From assembly GCF_004322775.1 (NCBI RefSeq), contig NZ_CP036403.1, positions 1,798,001-1,862,000 of the forward strand: a DNA stretch of 64,000 nucleotides. The letters are read 5' to 3'. Position numbers and translations under genes: made by a program. The notes beneath the pieces are model-generated. The model was not told the origin of the DNA and made no database searches. It saw only the letters and a list, made by a program, of their open reading frames with translations. Of this stretch, positions 26,133-34,794 are shown piece after piece (the first letter of the stretch is position 1; every line of letters starts with the position of its first letter). The stretch is from Ornithinimicrobium sufpigmenti (lineage in GTDB: Bacteria > Actinomycetota > Actinomycetes > Actinomycetales > Dermatophilaceae).

Positions 26133-26138
26133 GCTGTG

Positions 26139-26618
26139 ATGGTCCGTCCCCGCCCGACCGGTGCCGATCCGCGTCGATCCCTGCTGGTGGGGGGCATGAT
26201 CGGGGTCGCCGTCATGGCGGCCGTGGACGAGATCGTCTTCCACCAGATCCTGGCCTGGCACCACTTCTACGACCGCTCCACCACCCGGGTCGGCCTGCTC
26301 TCCGACGGGCTGCTGCACGCCGTCGAACTGCTCCTGCTCGTGGCCGGATTCTTCCTCCTGGCCGCTCTGCGGCGGCGAGCCGCACTGCATACCCGCCGTG
26401 CGTGGGCCGGCTTCCTCCTGGGCGCCGGCGGCTTCCAGCTGTTCGACGGGGTGGTCAACCACAAGGTCTTCCGGCTGCACCAGATCCGGTATGACGTCGT
26501 CGACCTGGTCGTCTACGACGCGGTCTGGATCGGCGCGGCGGTCCTGCTGCTGGCCGCAGGTGCCGCCGTGGCGCTCACCGGCCGTGGCCCACGCACGCCC
26601 GCCACCGCCTCCTCCTGA
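26139..26618 (+). CDS. DUF2243 membrane protein
   Basis: Membrane protein of 159 residues with four hydrophobic helices. The histidine-rich family signature is present: DEIVFHQILAWHHFYD and FDGVVNHKVFRLHQIRYD, which could bind metal. Members are often found beside CtaG, as here (21 bp before the next gene), so a role in copper-oxidase maturation or metal handling is plausible but unproven. Confidence 0.88.
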   Translation: MVRPRPTGADPRRSLLVGGMIGVAVMAAVDEIVFHQILAWHHFYDRSTTRVGLLSDGLLHAVELLLLVAGFFLLAALRRRAALHTRRAWAGFLLGAGGFQLFDGVVNHKVFRLHQIRYDVVDLVVYDAVWIGAAVLLLAAGAAVALTGRGPRTPATASS

Positions 26619-26639
26619 CGTCGCCGACCCCGTCCGACC

Positions 26640-27446
26640 ATGCCGATCGTCGACCTCATCGCCGAGGCGCGGGTGCTGCTCCTGGCGGGTCTGGTGGGAG
26701 TCGCCTACCTGGGTATGTCGCGCCGCTGGGCGGAGCGCCGGGGCAAGCGGTGGACCCGCTGGCGCACGACCTCCTGGATGGCCGGGCTCGTGCTGCTGGC
26801 CGCCGGGCTCTCGCCCTCCCTGTCCGCTGCGGCCCACCACGACCCGGTCGCGCACATGGCCCAGCACCTCCTGGTGGGCATGTATGCCCCGATCGGTCTG
26901 GTCCTCGCGGCGCCCGTCACGCTCGTCCTGGGCGCCACGCAGACCTGGACGGCCCGGCGGGTCACCGGCCTGCTGCGCACACCGGTCGTGCACCTCCTCA
27001 GCCACCCGGCGACGGCGACCGTCCTGTCGGCCGGTGGGCTCTGGGTGCTCTACGGCACTTCGCTGTACGCGCTGACCGCCGAGAGTGCGGTCGTCCACCA
27101 TCTCGTCCTGGTCCACCTGGTCGCAGCCGGGGTCCTCTTCACCTGGGCGGTCGCCGGCCCCGACCCCGCGCCGAGGCGTCCGGGCCTGCCGACCCGGCTC
27201 GGGGCCCTGCTGGTCGCGGCGGCCAGCCACGCGGTGCTGGCCAAGACGCTGTACGCCCGAGCGGGGCACTGGCCGCCGGGCGGGCACGGCCCGACCGACC
27301 GGGCCGAGACGGCCGCGATGCTCATGTACTACGGCGGCGACGTGGCCGAGCTGCTGCTGGCCGCCATGCTGCTGGCCGGGTGGTACGTCCGCTCGGCGCC
27401 GAGGACACGGCAGGTCCGGCCGGCCGGGGCGGCCGCGGCAGGGTGA
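26640..27446 (+). CDS. ctaG: cytochrome c oxidase assembly factor, caa3-type CtaG family
   Basis: Polytopic membrane protein of 268 residues with about seven helices and the CtaG histidine motifs HMAQHLLVGMYAP, VHHLVLVHLVAAGVLF and SHAVLAKTLYA. CtaG proteins help insert copper into the CuB site of terminal oxidases. Cotranscribed with DUF2243. A second CtaG domain occurs in the CopD fusion at 44426-46360. Confidence 0.9.
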   Translation: MPIVDLIAEARVLLLAGLVGVAYLGMSRRWAERRGKRWTRWRTTSWMAGLVLLAAGLSPSLSAAAHHDPVAHMAQHLLVGMYAPIGLVLAAPVTLVLGATQTWTARRVTGLLRTPVVHLLSHPATATVLSAGGLWVLYGTSLYALTAESAVVHHLVLVHLVAAGVLFTWAVAGPDPAPRRPGLPTRLGALLVAAASHAVLAKTLYARAGHWPPGGHGPTDRAETAAMLMYYGGDVAELLLAAMLLAGWYVRSAPRTRQVRPAGAAAAG

Positions 27447-27504
27447 ACTGGCAGGAGGGGCGGGTCCAGCGTGGGGCTGGCGCGCGGCCCTGTGGGCGCG
27501 GACC

Positions 27505-27510
27505 TACGAT
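27505..27510 (+). promoter_or_regulatory. -10 element of a leaderless cinA transcript
   Basis: TACGAT ends six bases before the ATG at 27517; no ribosome site. Confidence 0.55.
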
Positions 27511-27516
27511 GACGCG

Positions 27517-28029
27517 ATGACCCGAATCACGGACCTGGCCGAACAGATCGCCGACCTCGCGAGCTCCCGCGGCCTGTGGGTCGCCGCCGCGGAATCGCTG
27601 ACGGGTGGCGCCGTCTCCTCGGCCCTGGCCGCCGCCCCCGGGGCGAGCGACTGGTACCACGGCGGTGTCGTGGCCTACTCGCCCCGCATCAAGCAGCACG
27701 TCCTCGGCGTCACGCCGGGATCGGTCGTCACCGCCCAGTGCGCGGACGAGCTGGCGGCCGGGGTCGCGCGGGTGCTGGAGTCAGAGGCTGCCGTGTCCAC
27801 GACCGGTGTCGGTGGCCCCGACCCCGAGGAAGGGGAGGAGCCGGGCACCGTCTACCTCGGCGTCGTCGCGCCCGGATATCAGGACTGCCGCCGGGTCGAG
27901 CTCGAGGGCTCTCCGGACGAGGTCGTCGAGCAGGCCACCGAGCAGGCCCTCGAGCTCTTGCTGCACGCGCTGCAGCAGGGGGGCGAGCAGGCCGAAGACG
28001 CGCAGCAGGAGCACGCCCGACAGGCGTGA
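27517..28029 (+). CDS. cinA: CinA C-terminal domain protein (NMN amidohydrolase, PncC type)
   Basis: Single-domain CinA protein of 170 residues that would deamidate nicotinamide mononucleotide to nicotinate mononucleotide. Family motifs: VAAAESLTGGAVSSALA, DWYHGGVVAYSPRIKQHVLGV, STTGVGGPDPEEGEEPGTVYLG. The N-terminal molybdopterin-like domain of long CinA proteins is absent. The C-terminal tail (from about 145) is glutamine- and glutamate-rich. It feeds the same NAD pool as the pncB-pncA operon at 11-13 kb but is unlinked from it. Confidence 0.9.
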   Translation: MTRITDLAEQIADLASSRGLWVAAAESLTGGAVSSALAAAPGASDWYHGGVVAYSPRIKQHVLGVTPGSVVTAQCADELAAGVARVLESEAAVSTTGVGGPDPEEGEEPGTVYLGVVAPGYQDCRRVELEGSPDEVVEQATEQALELLLHALQQGGEQAEDAQQEHARQA

Positions 28030-28195
28030 CCGGCAGGGGCGGCTCCCGGCCGACGGTGGGGCGGTCAGTCTGGTCGGCGTGAGCCCTGGGCCGACGCGCC
28101 CTCCTTGCCGCGGCGGCTGGCCTACGTCCCTGTTCACGACGCACTGTGGCCGGACACCGGACGTCGGTTTCCGCGATGTTGTCCTGGACCGACGG

Positions 28196-29848
28196 TCACC
28201 CTGGCCCTTGACTGCTCCTGAGTGCGGAGGTGCGCAGGCCCGGGGCGAGCACGTCAGGGTCCGTCACGACCTCGATCAGCACCGCCTTCCCCCGACCGGT
28301 CAGCGACTGCCACGCCTCTGCGAACTCTGCCACCGTGCCAACGCGTCTGGCCTCCAACCCGAACGCGCGCGCCAACGCGACGAAGTCCGGACCGTGCACG
28401 TCCGTTCCGCTGGTACGGCCGGGGAACGTCCGTTCCTGGTGCATCCGAATAGTCCCGTAGATGCCGTTGTTCACCACCACGATGACTGGAGTGAGGCCGT
28501 GCTCAGACACAGTGGCGAGCTCTTGGACGCTCATCAGGAGGCACCCGTCGCCGCCGAAGACCACCACGGGCCTGTCGCGGTCGAGGAGCGAGGCCATGGT
28601 GCCGGCCGGCAGGCCGTAACCCATGGCCCCGCTGGCAGGGGCGAGCTGGGACCCGAAGCGCCGGTAGGGCATGTACCGATGGACCCACACCGCATAGTTG
28701 CCCGCTCCGCTGCACACGACCGCCTCGGGCGGGAGCACCTCAGCGAGGTAGGCCATCATCCCGCCCAGCACGTCGTCGACCGCCGGGACCGAGCGAGCCG
28801 CCTGCTCCGACCGTGCCCGTTCCAGCCAGGCAGGGTGCCGGTCGACGGTCAGGCGGGCGCCCTCGAGCGCGCGCACGAGAGCCGGGCCCGAGGCGAGGAT
28901 CAGGTGCTCGGCGGGCAGGTGCCGGTTCGCGTCCACCGGGTCAGTGACCGCGTGCAGGAGGCGCGGTCGGGAACGTGGGTCGGACCACAGCCCATACCCC
29001 TGCGTGTCGACGTCACCCAGCTGGCCTCCGATGGCAAGCACGAGGTCAGCCTCGCTGGTCAACGCCTGGAGGGTGGGGTCGAGGGTGAAGCTGAGGTGCC
29101 CGCAGTAGGCGGGTGAGTCGGTGCCGATGTAGTCCTGGCACCGGAATGCCGCCAGGACCGGTATGCCGTTGCGCAGGGCGAAGGTCTCCAGCCCGAGGCG
29201 CGCGTCCTCACTCCACGGCCCTCGCCCGACCACGATGAGTGGGCGCTCAGCCTTGCGCAGGACGTCGCTGATGGCTGCGAGGTCGGCCGTCGACGGTCCC
29301 GCCTCCAGGGGCGGCAGGCGAGGCCACACCTCGAGCTCGACCTGCGCGTGCAGCACGTCTTCGGGGAGCTCGACGACCACGGGACCTCGGCGTCCGGACT
29401 CGGCGACCCGGAACGCCCGGGCAACAATCTCGGGAATCCGGTCGGCTGTCTCCAGCCGCAGGACCGCCTTGGCCATGGACCCGAACACCGAAGCGGCGTC
29501 GTGCTCCTGAAAGCTACCGCGCCCGCGAGTCCGCGATGACACCTGCCCGATCATCAGGACCAGCGGGGTGGCATCCTGCTGCGCGGTGTGCACGGCGACG
29601 GCGGCGTGCATCGCACCGGGGCCGCGGGTGACCAGGCAGACGCCGGCCCGCTGGGTGAGCTTGCCGTAGGCCTCGGCCATCGAGCCTGCCCCGCCCTCGT
29701 GCTTGGCGACCACCAGCCGGATGCGGTCGCTGACGTCGTGCAGACCGTCGAGGACCGGCAGAAAGCTCTCGCCGGGGACACAGGTGACCACCTCGACGCC
29801 CTGCTCGAGGAGTGCCTGGACCAGAATGTGTCCACCGTGCCTGCTCAT
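28196..29848 (-). CDS. thiamine-pyrophosphate enzyme (acetolactate synthase-like)
   Basis: TPP-dependent enzyme of 550 residues with three domains: PYR (1-170, catalytic Glu in VVAKHEGGAGSMAEAYGKLT), central (190-320) and PP (365-530, GDGCLLMSVQELATVSEHGL then VVVNNGIYGTI, the GDG-NN cofactor motif). The set of oxo-acid decarboxylases and carboligases in this family cannot be split by eye. It is the last gene of the leftward arm behind a hydroxyacid dehydrogenase and an aldehyde dehydrogenase, which suggests a 2-oxo acid intermediate. AAGGACG precedes the ATG. Confidence 0.85.
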   Translation of the reverse strand: MSRHGGHILVQALLEQGVEVVTCVPGESFLPVLDGLHDVSDRIRLVVAKHEGGAGSMAEAYGKLTQRAGVCLVTRGPGAMHAAVAVHTAQQDATPLVLMIGQVSSRTRGRGSFQEHDAASVFGSMAKAVLRLETADRIPEIVARAFRVAESGRRGPVVVELPEDVLHAQVELEVWPRLPPLEAGPSTADLAAISDVLRKAERPLIVVGRGPWSEDARLGLETFALRNGIPVLAAFRCQDYIGTDSPAYCGHLSFTLDPTLQALTSEADLVLAIGGQLGDVDTQGYGLWSDPRSRPRLLHAVTDPVDANRHLPAEHLILASGPALVRALEGARLTVDRHPAWLERARSEQAARSVPAVDDVLGGMMAYLAEVLPPEAVVCSGAGNYAVWVHRYMPYRRFGSQLAPASGAMGYGLPAGTMASLLDRDRPVVVFGGDGCLLMSVQELATVSEHGLTPVIVVVNNGIYGTIRMHQERTFPGRTSGTDVHGPDFVALARAFGLEARRVGTVAEFAEAWQSLTGRGKAVLIEVVTDPDVLAPGLRTSALRSSQGPG

Positions 29849-29869
29849 CGTCCGTCCTTCGTCGTGTCG

Positions 29870-30889
29870 TCAGGGTCGTCGCCGTGGGTGTCGACGTGGG
29901 GGGGCGAGGGTGGGCGGGACCCGGCCGGTGAGCACGGCGGTCACCCCGTCGGCGACCGACCGCGCCATCGCGTCGAGACCGTCCACGGTCATCGCCGCCA
30001 TGTGCGGGCTGGCCAGCACCCGCGGGTGGTGCAGGAGAGGATCGTCCCGCTCCGGTGGTTCCAGGTCGTAGACATCGACCGCATAACCGCCGAGTGCGCC
30101 GCTGTCCAGAGCTGCGAGGACTGCGGGGCTGTCCACCACCCCGCCGCGGGCGGTATTGACGAGCAGCGCCCCTCGTGGGAGTCGGGCCAGAGCCGCCGCG
30201 TCGATGAGCCTCGTCGTGGCGGGAACGAGTGGCACGTGCAGGCTCAGGACGTCGCTACGGCTGAGCACCATGGCGAGGTCGGCGAGCTCGACATGCTCCG
30301 GAGGATGGGTGAGCGCTGGGTCCGTCGCAATGACAGAGGCACCGACGCCGTGCGCCAGGTGGGCGACTCGCTGGCCGATGGCACCCAGGCCGACGAGCCC
30401 GACCGTGCGGCCGCTGAGCATCGACCCGACGAGCCCCGCGCCGACGACGGCACCCGGCAGGCTGCCACGGTCGTGCAGCGCGCCCCGGGCGAGGGCGTCC
30501 CGTGCGGGCAGAAGCCGCCGGCCGAGGGCCAGTGCGGCGAGCAGGACGAACTCCGCCACGGAGGCGGCGTTGGCGGCGGGGGTGTGCACGACAGCCACCC
30601 CCTGCCGCCGGGCTGCGACCAGGTCGATGTTGTCCAGGCCGGCACCGTGTCGCCCGACCACACGCAGGCCCGGGGTTTTGTGGAGCAGCGCGGCGGGGAC
30701 GGGCGAGCTGCGCACCACAAGGGCGCTTGCCCCGGCGAGGTGGGGGAGCAGCCGGCCCGGGTCGGTCTCGTGGGCGATGTGGACCCGTCCGGCGGCGCGG
30801 AGGATGCACAGGCCAGCCTCGGCGATCGGTTCGCTGAGCACGATGAGCGGCTCGCGCTGCAGCCGGTCTGCGGCGGTGAGGGTCACCAT
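29870..30889 (-). CDS. D-2-hydroxyacid dehydrogenase (phosphoglycerate dehydrogenase-like)
   Basis: NAD-dependent dehydrogenase of 339 residues. Substrate-domain motif VGRHGAGLDNID, Rossmann motif GRTVGLVGLGAIGQRVA, catalytic Arg in VNTARGGVVD, Glu in VDVYDLEPPE and His in ASPHMAAMT are all present. No ACT domain, so not a full serine-pathway enzyme. The ATG overlaps the ALDH stop by seven bases, showing translational coupling. Predicted to reduce or oxidise an intermediate of the cluster's unknown pathway. Confidence 0.87.
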   Translation of the reverse strand: MVTLTAADRLQREPLIVLSEPIAEAGLCILRAAGRVHIAHETDPGRLLPHLAGASALVVRSSPVPAALLHKTPGLRVVGRHGAGLDNIDLVAARRQGVAVVHTPAANAASVAEFVLLAALALGRRLLPARDALARGALHDRGSLPGAVVGAGLVGSMLSGRTVGLVGLGAIGQRVAHLAHGVGASVIATDPALTHPPEHVELADLAMVLSRSDVLSLHVPLVPATTRLIDAAALARLPRGALLVNTARGGVVDSPAVLAALDSGALGGYAVDVYDLEPPERDDPLLHHPRVLASPHMAAMTVDGLDAMARSVADGVTAVLTGRVPPTLAPPRRHPRRRP

Positions 30890-32319
30890 GCCGTGTAACA
30901 GGTGACCGGCTGCGTGTAGAAGTCACGGGCGTAGCGGCCAGCCTCGCGAGGCCCGTGGTTCGAGCCGCGCATGCCGCCGAAGGGCAGGTGCAGCTCGGTG
31001 CCCGCGGTCGGCAGGTTGACCGAGATCACCCCGGCACGCACGCGGCGCTTGAACTCCGTGGCGTGGCGCAGAGAGGTGGTCACGATGCCGGCGGAGAGTC
31101 CGAAACTCGTGTCGTTGGCCAGGGCGATGGCCTCGTCCAGGTTCTCTGCGCTGATCACCGCAGTGACCGGGCCGAAGATCTCCTCCTGGGCGATGCGCAT
31201 GTCGTTGCGGACCCCGGTGAAGACGGTGGGTCGCATGAACCACCCGTTCCCGGCCTCGTCGACGCGCGCCCCTCCGGCCGCGAGCTCGGCGCCCTCCTCA
31301 CAGCCGATCCGCACGTAGTCCAGGTTGCGCTCGAGTTGCACCGCGTCCACGACGGGTCCGATCTGGCTGTCGGGGGCCAACGCCGGACCGACCCGCAGCG
31401 CCTCGGCACCTGACACGATCCGGTCTACGAAGGCGTCGTGCACGCGTTCGTGCACGATCAGCCGGCTTGAGGCCGTACACCGCTGGCCGGTGCTGAAGAA
31501 CGCCCCGTCCAGGGCGCATCGCGCTGCCACGTCGAGGTCGGCGTCGTCCATGACGATCAGCGGGTTCTTGCCGCCCAGCTCGAGCTGGAAGCGTTTGTTG
31601 CCGTGCTCCAGGCACTGTCGGGCGACGTGCCGCCCGGTCGCCGCCGAGCCGGTGAAAGAGATGCCGTGCAGCCGCACGGAGGTCAGCAGCGTCTCACCGA
31701 CGACCGGACCAGGGCCGAGCACCATGTTGAAGACACCGGGGGGGATCCCGGAGTCGTGAATGATCGAGCTGAGCTCGCCGGCCAGGGCCGGGACCAGTTC
31801 GGCTGGCTTGAAGACCACGGTGTTGCCGTGGGCCAGAGCCGGCGCGATCTTCCACGCGGGGATGGCGATGGGATAGTTCCAGGGGGTGATGATGCCGACG
31901 GCACCCAGAGGGCGGTGCCGCACCTCGGCTTCCACCCCGGGACGGGTGCTGAGGTAGCGCTCGCCCTGCGGCTGGAGCAGCTCGTGGGCGTGATAGCGGA
32001 AGGTCTGGCCGGCCCGGGCGACCTCGCCGCGGGCCTCGGCCAGGAGCTTGCCCTCCTCGCGGGACAGCAGGGTCGCCAGCTCCTCGGTGCGCTGCAGGAT
32101 CTGGGAACCGATCCGGTCCAGGATCGCGATCCGTTCCGCGACCGGGAAGGCCTGCCACACGTTCTGGGCCTGGACCGCGGCCTCTACCGCCGCTTCGGCC
32201 ACCGCGGCGTCGGCGAGCGCAGAGTGACCCACCACGTCGTCCAGGTCGGACGGATTGAGGTGGGGGGAGGGCTGGCCCCCGATCCACTCTCCGGCCACGA
32301 GGCTGCGATAGGTCGTCAT
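30883..32319 (-). CDS. aldehyde dehydrogenase
   Basis: NAD(P)-dependent aldehyde dehydrogenase of 478 residues. Motifs: ITPWNYPIAIPAWKIAPAL, SFTGSAATG, catalytic Glu in FQLELGGKNPLIVMDDAD, catalytic Cys in STGQRCTASSRLIV and EEIFGPVTAVI. It resembles the semialdehyde dehydrogenase branch (C-terminal PFGGMRGSNHGPREAG), substrate not determined. Start ATG 32319 follows a weak AGGAG. It sits 53 bp after the permease gene in the leftward arm. Confidence 0.88.
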   Translation of the reverse strand: MTTYRSLVAGEWIGGQPSPHLNPSDLDDVVGHSALADAAVAEAAVEAAVQAQNVWQAFPVAERIAILDRIGSQILQRTEELATLLSREEGKLLAEARGEVARAGQTFRYHAHELLQPQGERYLSTRPGVEAEVRHRPLGAVGIITPWNYPIAIPAWKIAPALAHGNTVVFKPAELVPALAGELSSIIHDSGIPPGVFNMVLGPGPVVGETLLTSVRLHGISFTGSAATGRHVARQCLEHGNKRFQLELGGKNPLIVMDDADLDVAARCALDGAFFSTGQRCTASSRLIVHERVHDAFVDRIVSGAEALRVGPALAPDSQIGPVVDAVQLERNLDYVRIGCEEGAELAAGGARVDEAGNGWFMRPTVFTGVRNDMRIAQEEIFGPVTAVISAENLDEAIALANDTSFGLSAGIVTTSLRHATEFKRRVRAGVISVNLPTAGTELHLPFGGMRGSNHGPREAGRYARDFYTQPVTCYTAW

Positions 32320-32372
32320 GGTGCTCCTGCTCGGTCGGGGAGGGTTCGCCAGAAGGGATGCCGGGGCACGGT

Positions 32373-33266
32373 TCAGCCGCGCAGCCGCAGACGGGGATCC
32401 AAGGAGTCGCGCAGGGAGTCGCCCAGCAGGTTGAAGCCGAGCACCGCCAGCATGATGAACATCCCGGGCACCACGGAAGGCCACATCGTGACCTCGATGA
32501 ACGCCTTGCCGCTGGCCAGCATCCCGCCCCAGGAGGGGGTCGGCGGCGGCACACCCAGACCGAGGTAGCCGAGCGAGGCCTCGACGAGGATGGCGTTGGC
32601 GATGCTGATGGTGAACTGGACCGCGATGGGGGCGAAAGCGTTGGGCAGGACGTACTTCCAGATGATCCGCGCGTTGGACACCCCGACGGAGCGGGCGGCC
32701 TCGACGTAGGGCTCCGCGCTGACGGTGAGGGCCGCACCCCGGGTGACCCGCGCGAAGCTGGGGATGAAGACGACGGTCAGGGCCAGGATGAGGTTCGGCA
32801 CCGCCGGCCCGAGCGTCGCCACGACAGCCAGCGCCAGCAGAAGGGTGGGGAAGGCGAAGAGGATGTCCATAAAGCGCATGGTCACGCCGTCCAGCAGACC
32901 CTTGTAGAAGCCGGAGAGCAGCCCCAGGGTCACCCCGATGAGAGCGGCGAGGAGCACCACGGTGATGCTGACTGTCAGTGAGGTCCGCGCGCCGTAGATC
33001 GCCCGGCTCAGCAGGTCCCGTCCCGCTTCGTCCGAGCCCAGGGGAAAGATCTGACCCGGACCGACCAGGCGGTTGCCGGTCGACATGGCCAGGGGGTCGT
33101 AGGGCGCGATCCACGGCGCGAAAAGTGCTGCGACGACGCTGGCGACCACGATGACCAGGCCGAGCAGGCCGATCTTGTCGTGTCGCAGCGTGGACAGCAG
33201 GTTCCACCGGCCGCGGGGGCGCAGAAAGCGCATCCGTTGGGTCAGGGCTCGGGTCTGTTCAGCCAC
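32373..33266 (-). CDS. ABC transporter permease, DppC/OppC type
   Basis: Inner-membrane permease of 297 residues. An N-terminal OppC_N helix (about 32-52, IGLLGLVIVVASVVAALFAP), a periplasmic loop with GSDEAGRDLLSRAIYGARTSL, and the permease core with the ATPase-contact loop EPYVEAARSVGVSNARIIW. GTG start at 33266 overlaps the upstream permease by eight bases. It pairs with the DppB-like protein; the ATPases and binding protein are in the divergent arm. Confidence 0.9.
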   Translation of the reverse strand: MAEQTRALTQRMRFLRPRGRWNLLSTLRHDKIGLLGLVIVVASVVAALFAPWIAPYDPLAMSTGNRLVGPGQIFPLGSDEAGRDLLSRAIYGARTSLTVSITVVLLAALIGVTLGLLSGFYKGLLDGVTMRFMDILFAFPTLLLALAVVATLGPAVPNLILALTVVFIPSFARVTRGAALTVSAEPYVEAARSVGVSNARIIWKYVLPNAFAPIAVQFTISIANAILVEASLGYLGLGVPPPTPSWGGMLASGKAFIEVTMWPSVVPGMFIMLAVLGFNLLGDSLRDSLDPRLRLRG

Positions 33267-34206
33267 GGTTGCGCAACCTCGGGTCCAGGTAGACGTACAG
33301 GATGTCGACGATGAGGCTCACCACGACGTAGAAGGCGGCCAGGAAGAGCACCGTGCCCTGCACCACGGTGTAGTCCCGGTTGCCGATGGCCTGCACCACG
33401 AGCGTGCCGAGGCCGGGCCAGGAGAACACCTGCTCGACCACGACCGTGCCCCCCAGGAGGGCGCCGGCCTGGATCCCCACCACGGTGACGACCGGGATCA
33501 GTGCGTTGCGCAGGCCGTGCAGGCCGATGACCGTCCGCGGAGCCAGGCCCTTCGACTCCGCGGTGCGGATGTAGTCCTGGCCAAGGACCTCCAGCAAGGA
33601 GGACCGGGTCATCCGCAGGGTCACCGCGGCCAGGCTGGTGCCCAGGGTGAAGGCGGGCAGGATGAGGAACTTCAGGTAGTCCCAGCTCCACTCGAAGTGG
33701 ATCGAACCGCCCGAGGGCAGCCAGCGCAGCTGGACCGCGAAGACGGAGATCAGCAGGATGCCCAACCAGAAGTTCGGGATGGACAGGCCCAGGAGGGAGA
33801 TGAAGCGGGCGCTGGCGTCCAGGACGCCGTTGCGCCGGACCGCGGACAGCACGCCCAGCGGGATGGCGGCGAGCACGGAGACGACCAGTGAGCTCAACGC
33901 CAGTTGGGCCGTGGCCGGAAAGCGCACCATGATCTCTTCCAGCACCGGTCGCCCCGTGCGATAGGAGTAGCCCAGGTCACCCTGCAGGAGGTTGCCGAAC
34001 CAGTCGAGGAACTGGAGGGGGACCGGCTTGTCCAGCCCGTAGTAGGCGCGCATCTGCGCCTCGACGGCCGGGTCGCCGTACTCGGCCCCCAGGATCGAGT
34101 CCACCACGTCGCCCGGGACGAGCCGGATCATGAAGAAGGAGATGACGCTGATCCCGATGAGGATCGGCACCGTGGCGAGCAAGCGGAGACCGATCGTGCG
34201 GATCAT
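33259..34206 (-). CDS. ABC transporter permease, DppB/OppB type
   Basis: Permease of 315 residues with six helices. N-terminal helix LLATVPILIGISVISFFMIR, the family sequence VPGDVVDSILG and GLDKPVPLQFLDWFGNLLQGD, and the cytoplasmic EAA-like loop QDYIRTAESKGLAPRTVIGL. The ATG overlaps the AsnC stop (ATGA), so regulator and permeases are translated together. Confidence 0.9.
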   Translation of the reverse strand: MIRTIGLRLLATVPILIGISVISFFMIRLVPGDVVDSILGAEYGDPAVEAQMRAYYGLDKPVPLQFLDWFGNLLQGDLGYSYRTGRPVLEEIMVRFPATAQLALSSLVVSVLAAIPLGVLSAVRRNGVLDASARFISLLGLSIPNFWLGILLISVFAVQLRWLPSGGSIHFEWSWDYLKFLILPAFTLGTSLAAVTLRMTRSSLLEVLGQDYIRTAESKGLAPRTVIGLHGLRNALIPVVTVVGIQAGALLGGTVVVEQVFSWPGLGTLVVQAIGNRDYTVVQGTVLFLAAFYVVVSLIVDILYVYLDPRLRNRG

Positions 34207-34676
34207 GCCTTCACCTCGTCACGATCGGCCTCGCCCGCTGCTGCGGGCCGCACCGTTTCGAGCACCAGTTCCGACTGCATCTCCACCACTCCCGGGATGG
34301 CACCGAGCCGGCTGGTCACGAACTCTCGCAGTTCCTGCGTGGAGGTGAAGTGGCCGACGGTGGTGATGTCGAACTGGCCGGTGCACAGGTAGACGGTCTC
34401 CAGCTCGCGCATCTGCGCCAGCGCGTCCATGACCTCCCCGATGAGGTGGGGTGCGCAGCGCAGGCGGGTCAGGGCGTGCGATGTGCGTCCCTCGAACGCG
34501 GGGTCGACCTCCACGGTGAACCGTAGGTGGCCCGCGGCCAGCAGGTTGTCTATGCGCCGGCGCACGGCCCCCTCTGACAGCTCCACTTTGCGGCCGATGG
34601 CCACGTTGCTCTGGCGAGGGTCATCGCGCAACTCCTGCAGGATGCGCTCGTCGAGCTCCCTGGATCTGTCGGACAC
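34203..34676 (-). CDS. Lrp/AsnC-family regulator
   Basis: Regulator of 157 residues: N-terminal AsnC helix-turn-helix (LDERILQELRDDPRQSNVAI, GRKVELSEGAVRRRIDNLL) and C-terminal ligand-binding RAM domain (FTVEVDPAFEG, ALAQMRELETVYLCTGQFD). I choose the GTG at 34676, eight bases after GAGAGG; a GTG at 34685 lies on top of that site. It heads the leftward operon and faces the dppD-like gene across 118 bp, so it probably controls both arms in response to an amino-acid-like ligand. Confidence 0.88.
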   Translation of the reverse strand: MSDRSRELDERILQELRDDPRQSNVAIGRKVELSEGAVRRRIDNLLAAGHLRFTVEVDPAFEGRTSHALTRLRCAPHLIGEVMDALAQMRELETVYLCTGQFDITTVGHFTSTQELREFVTSRLGAIPGVVEMQSELVLETVRPAAAGEADRDEVKA

Positions 34677-34685
34677 CGAGGACAC

Positions 34686-34794
34686 CTCTCTGGCGGATAT
34701 CTGTCTGAATTGGACACTACCCTACGAAAATCGTCGAAACTAGTCTAGGCTGCGTCGAGATTCGTCAGACGTGCTCCGATCGAAGGGTCACCAG
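34686..34794. promoter_or_regulatory. divergent control region of the dipeptide-type cluster
   Basis: This AT-richer gap separates the two arms. It contains the palindrome ACGA-AAA-TCGT at 34724-34734 and a second symmetric word CTAGTCTAG nearby at 34740-34748, plausible AsnC sites. I see no consensus -35/-10 pair. Confidence 0.45.

Noticed and set aside
28030..28195. Gene or RNA in the gap between cinA and the TPP enzyme
   Set aside because: The 165 bp show no convincing frame, hairpin or promoter.
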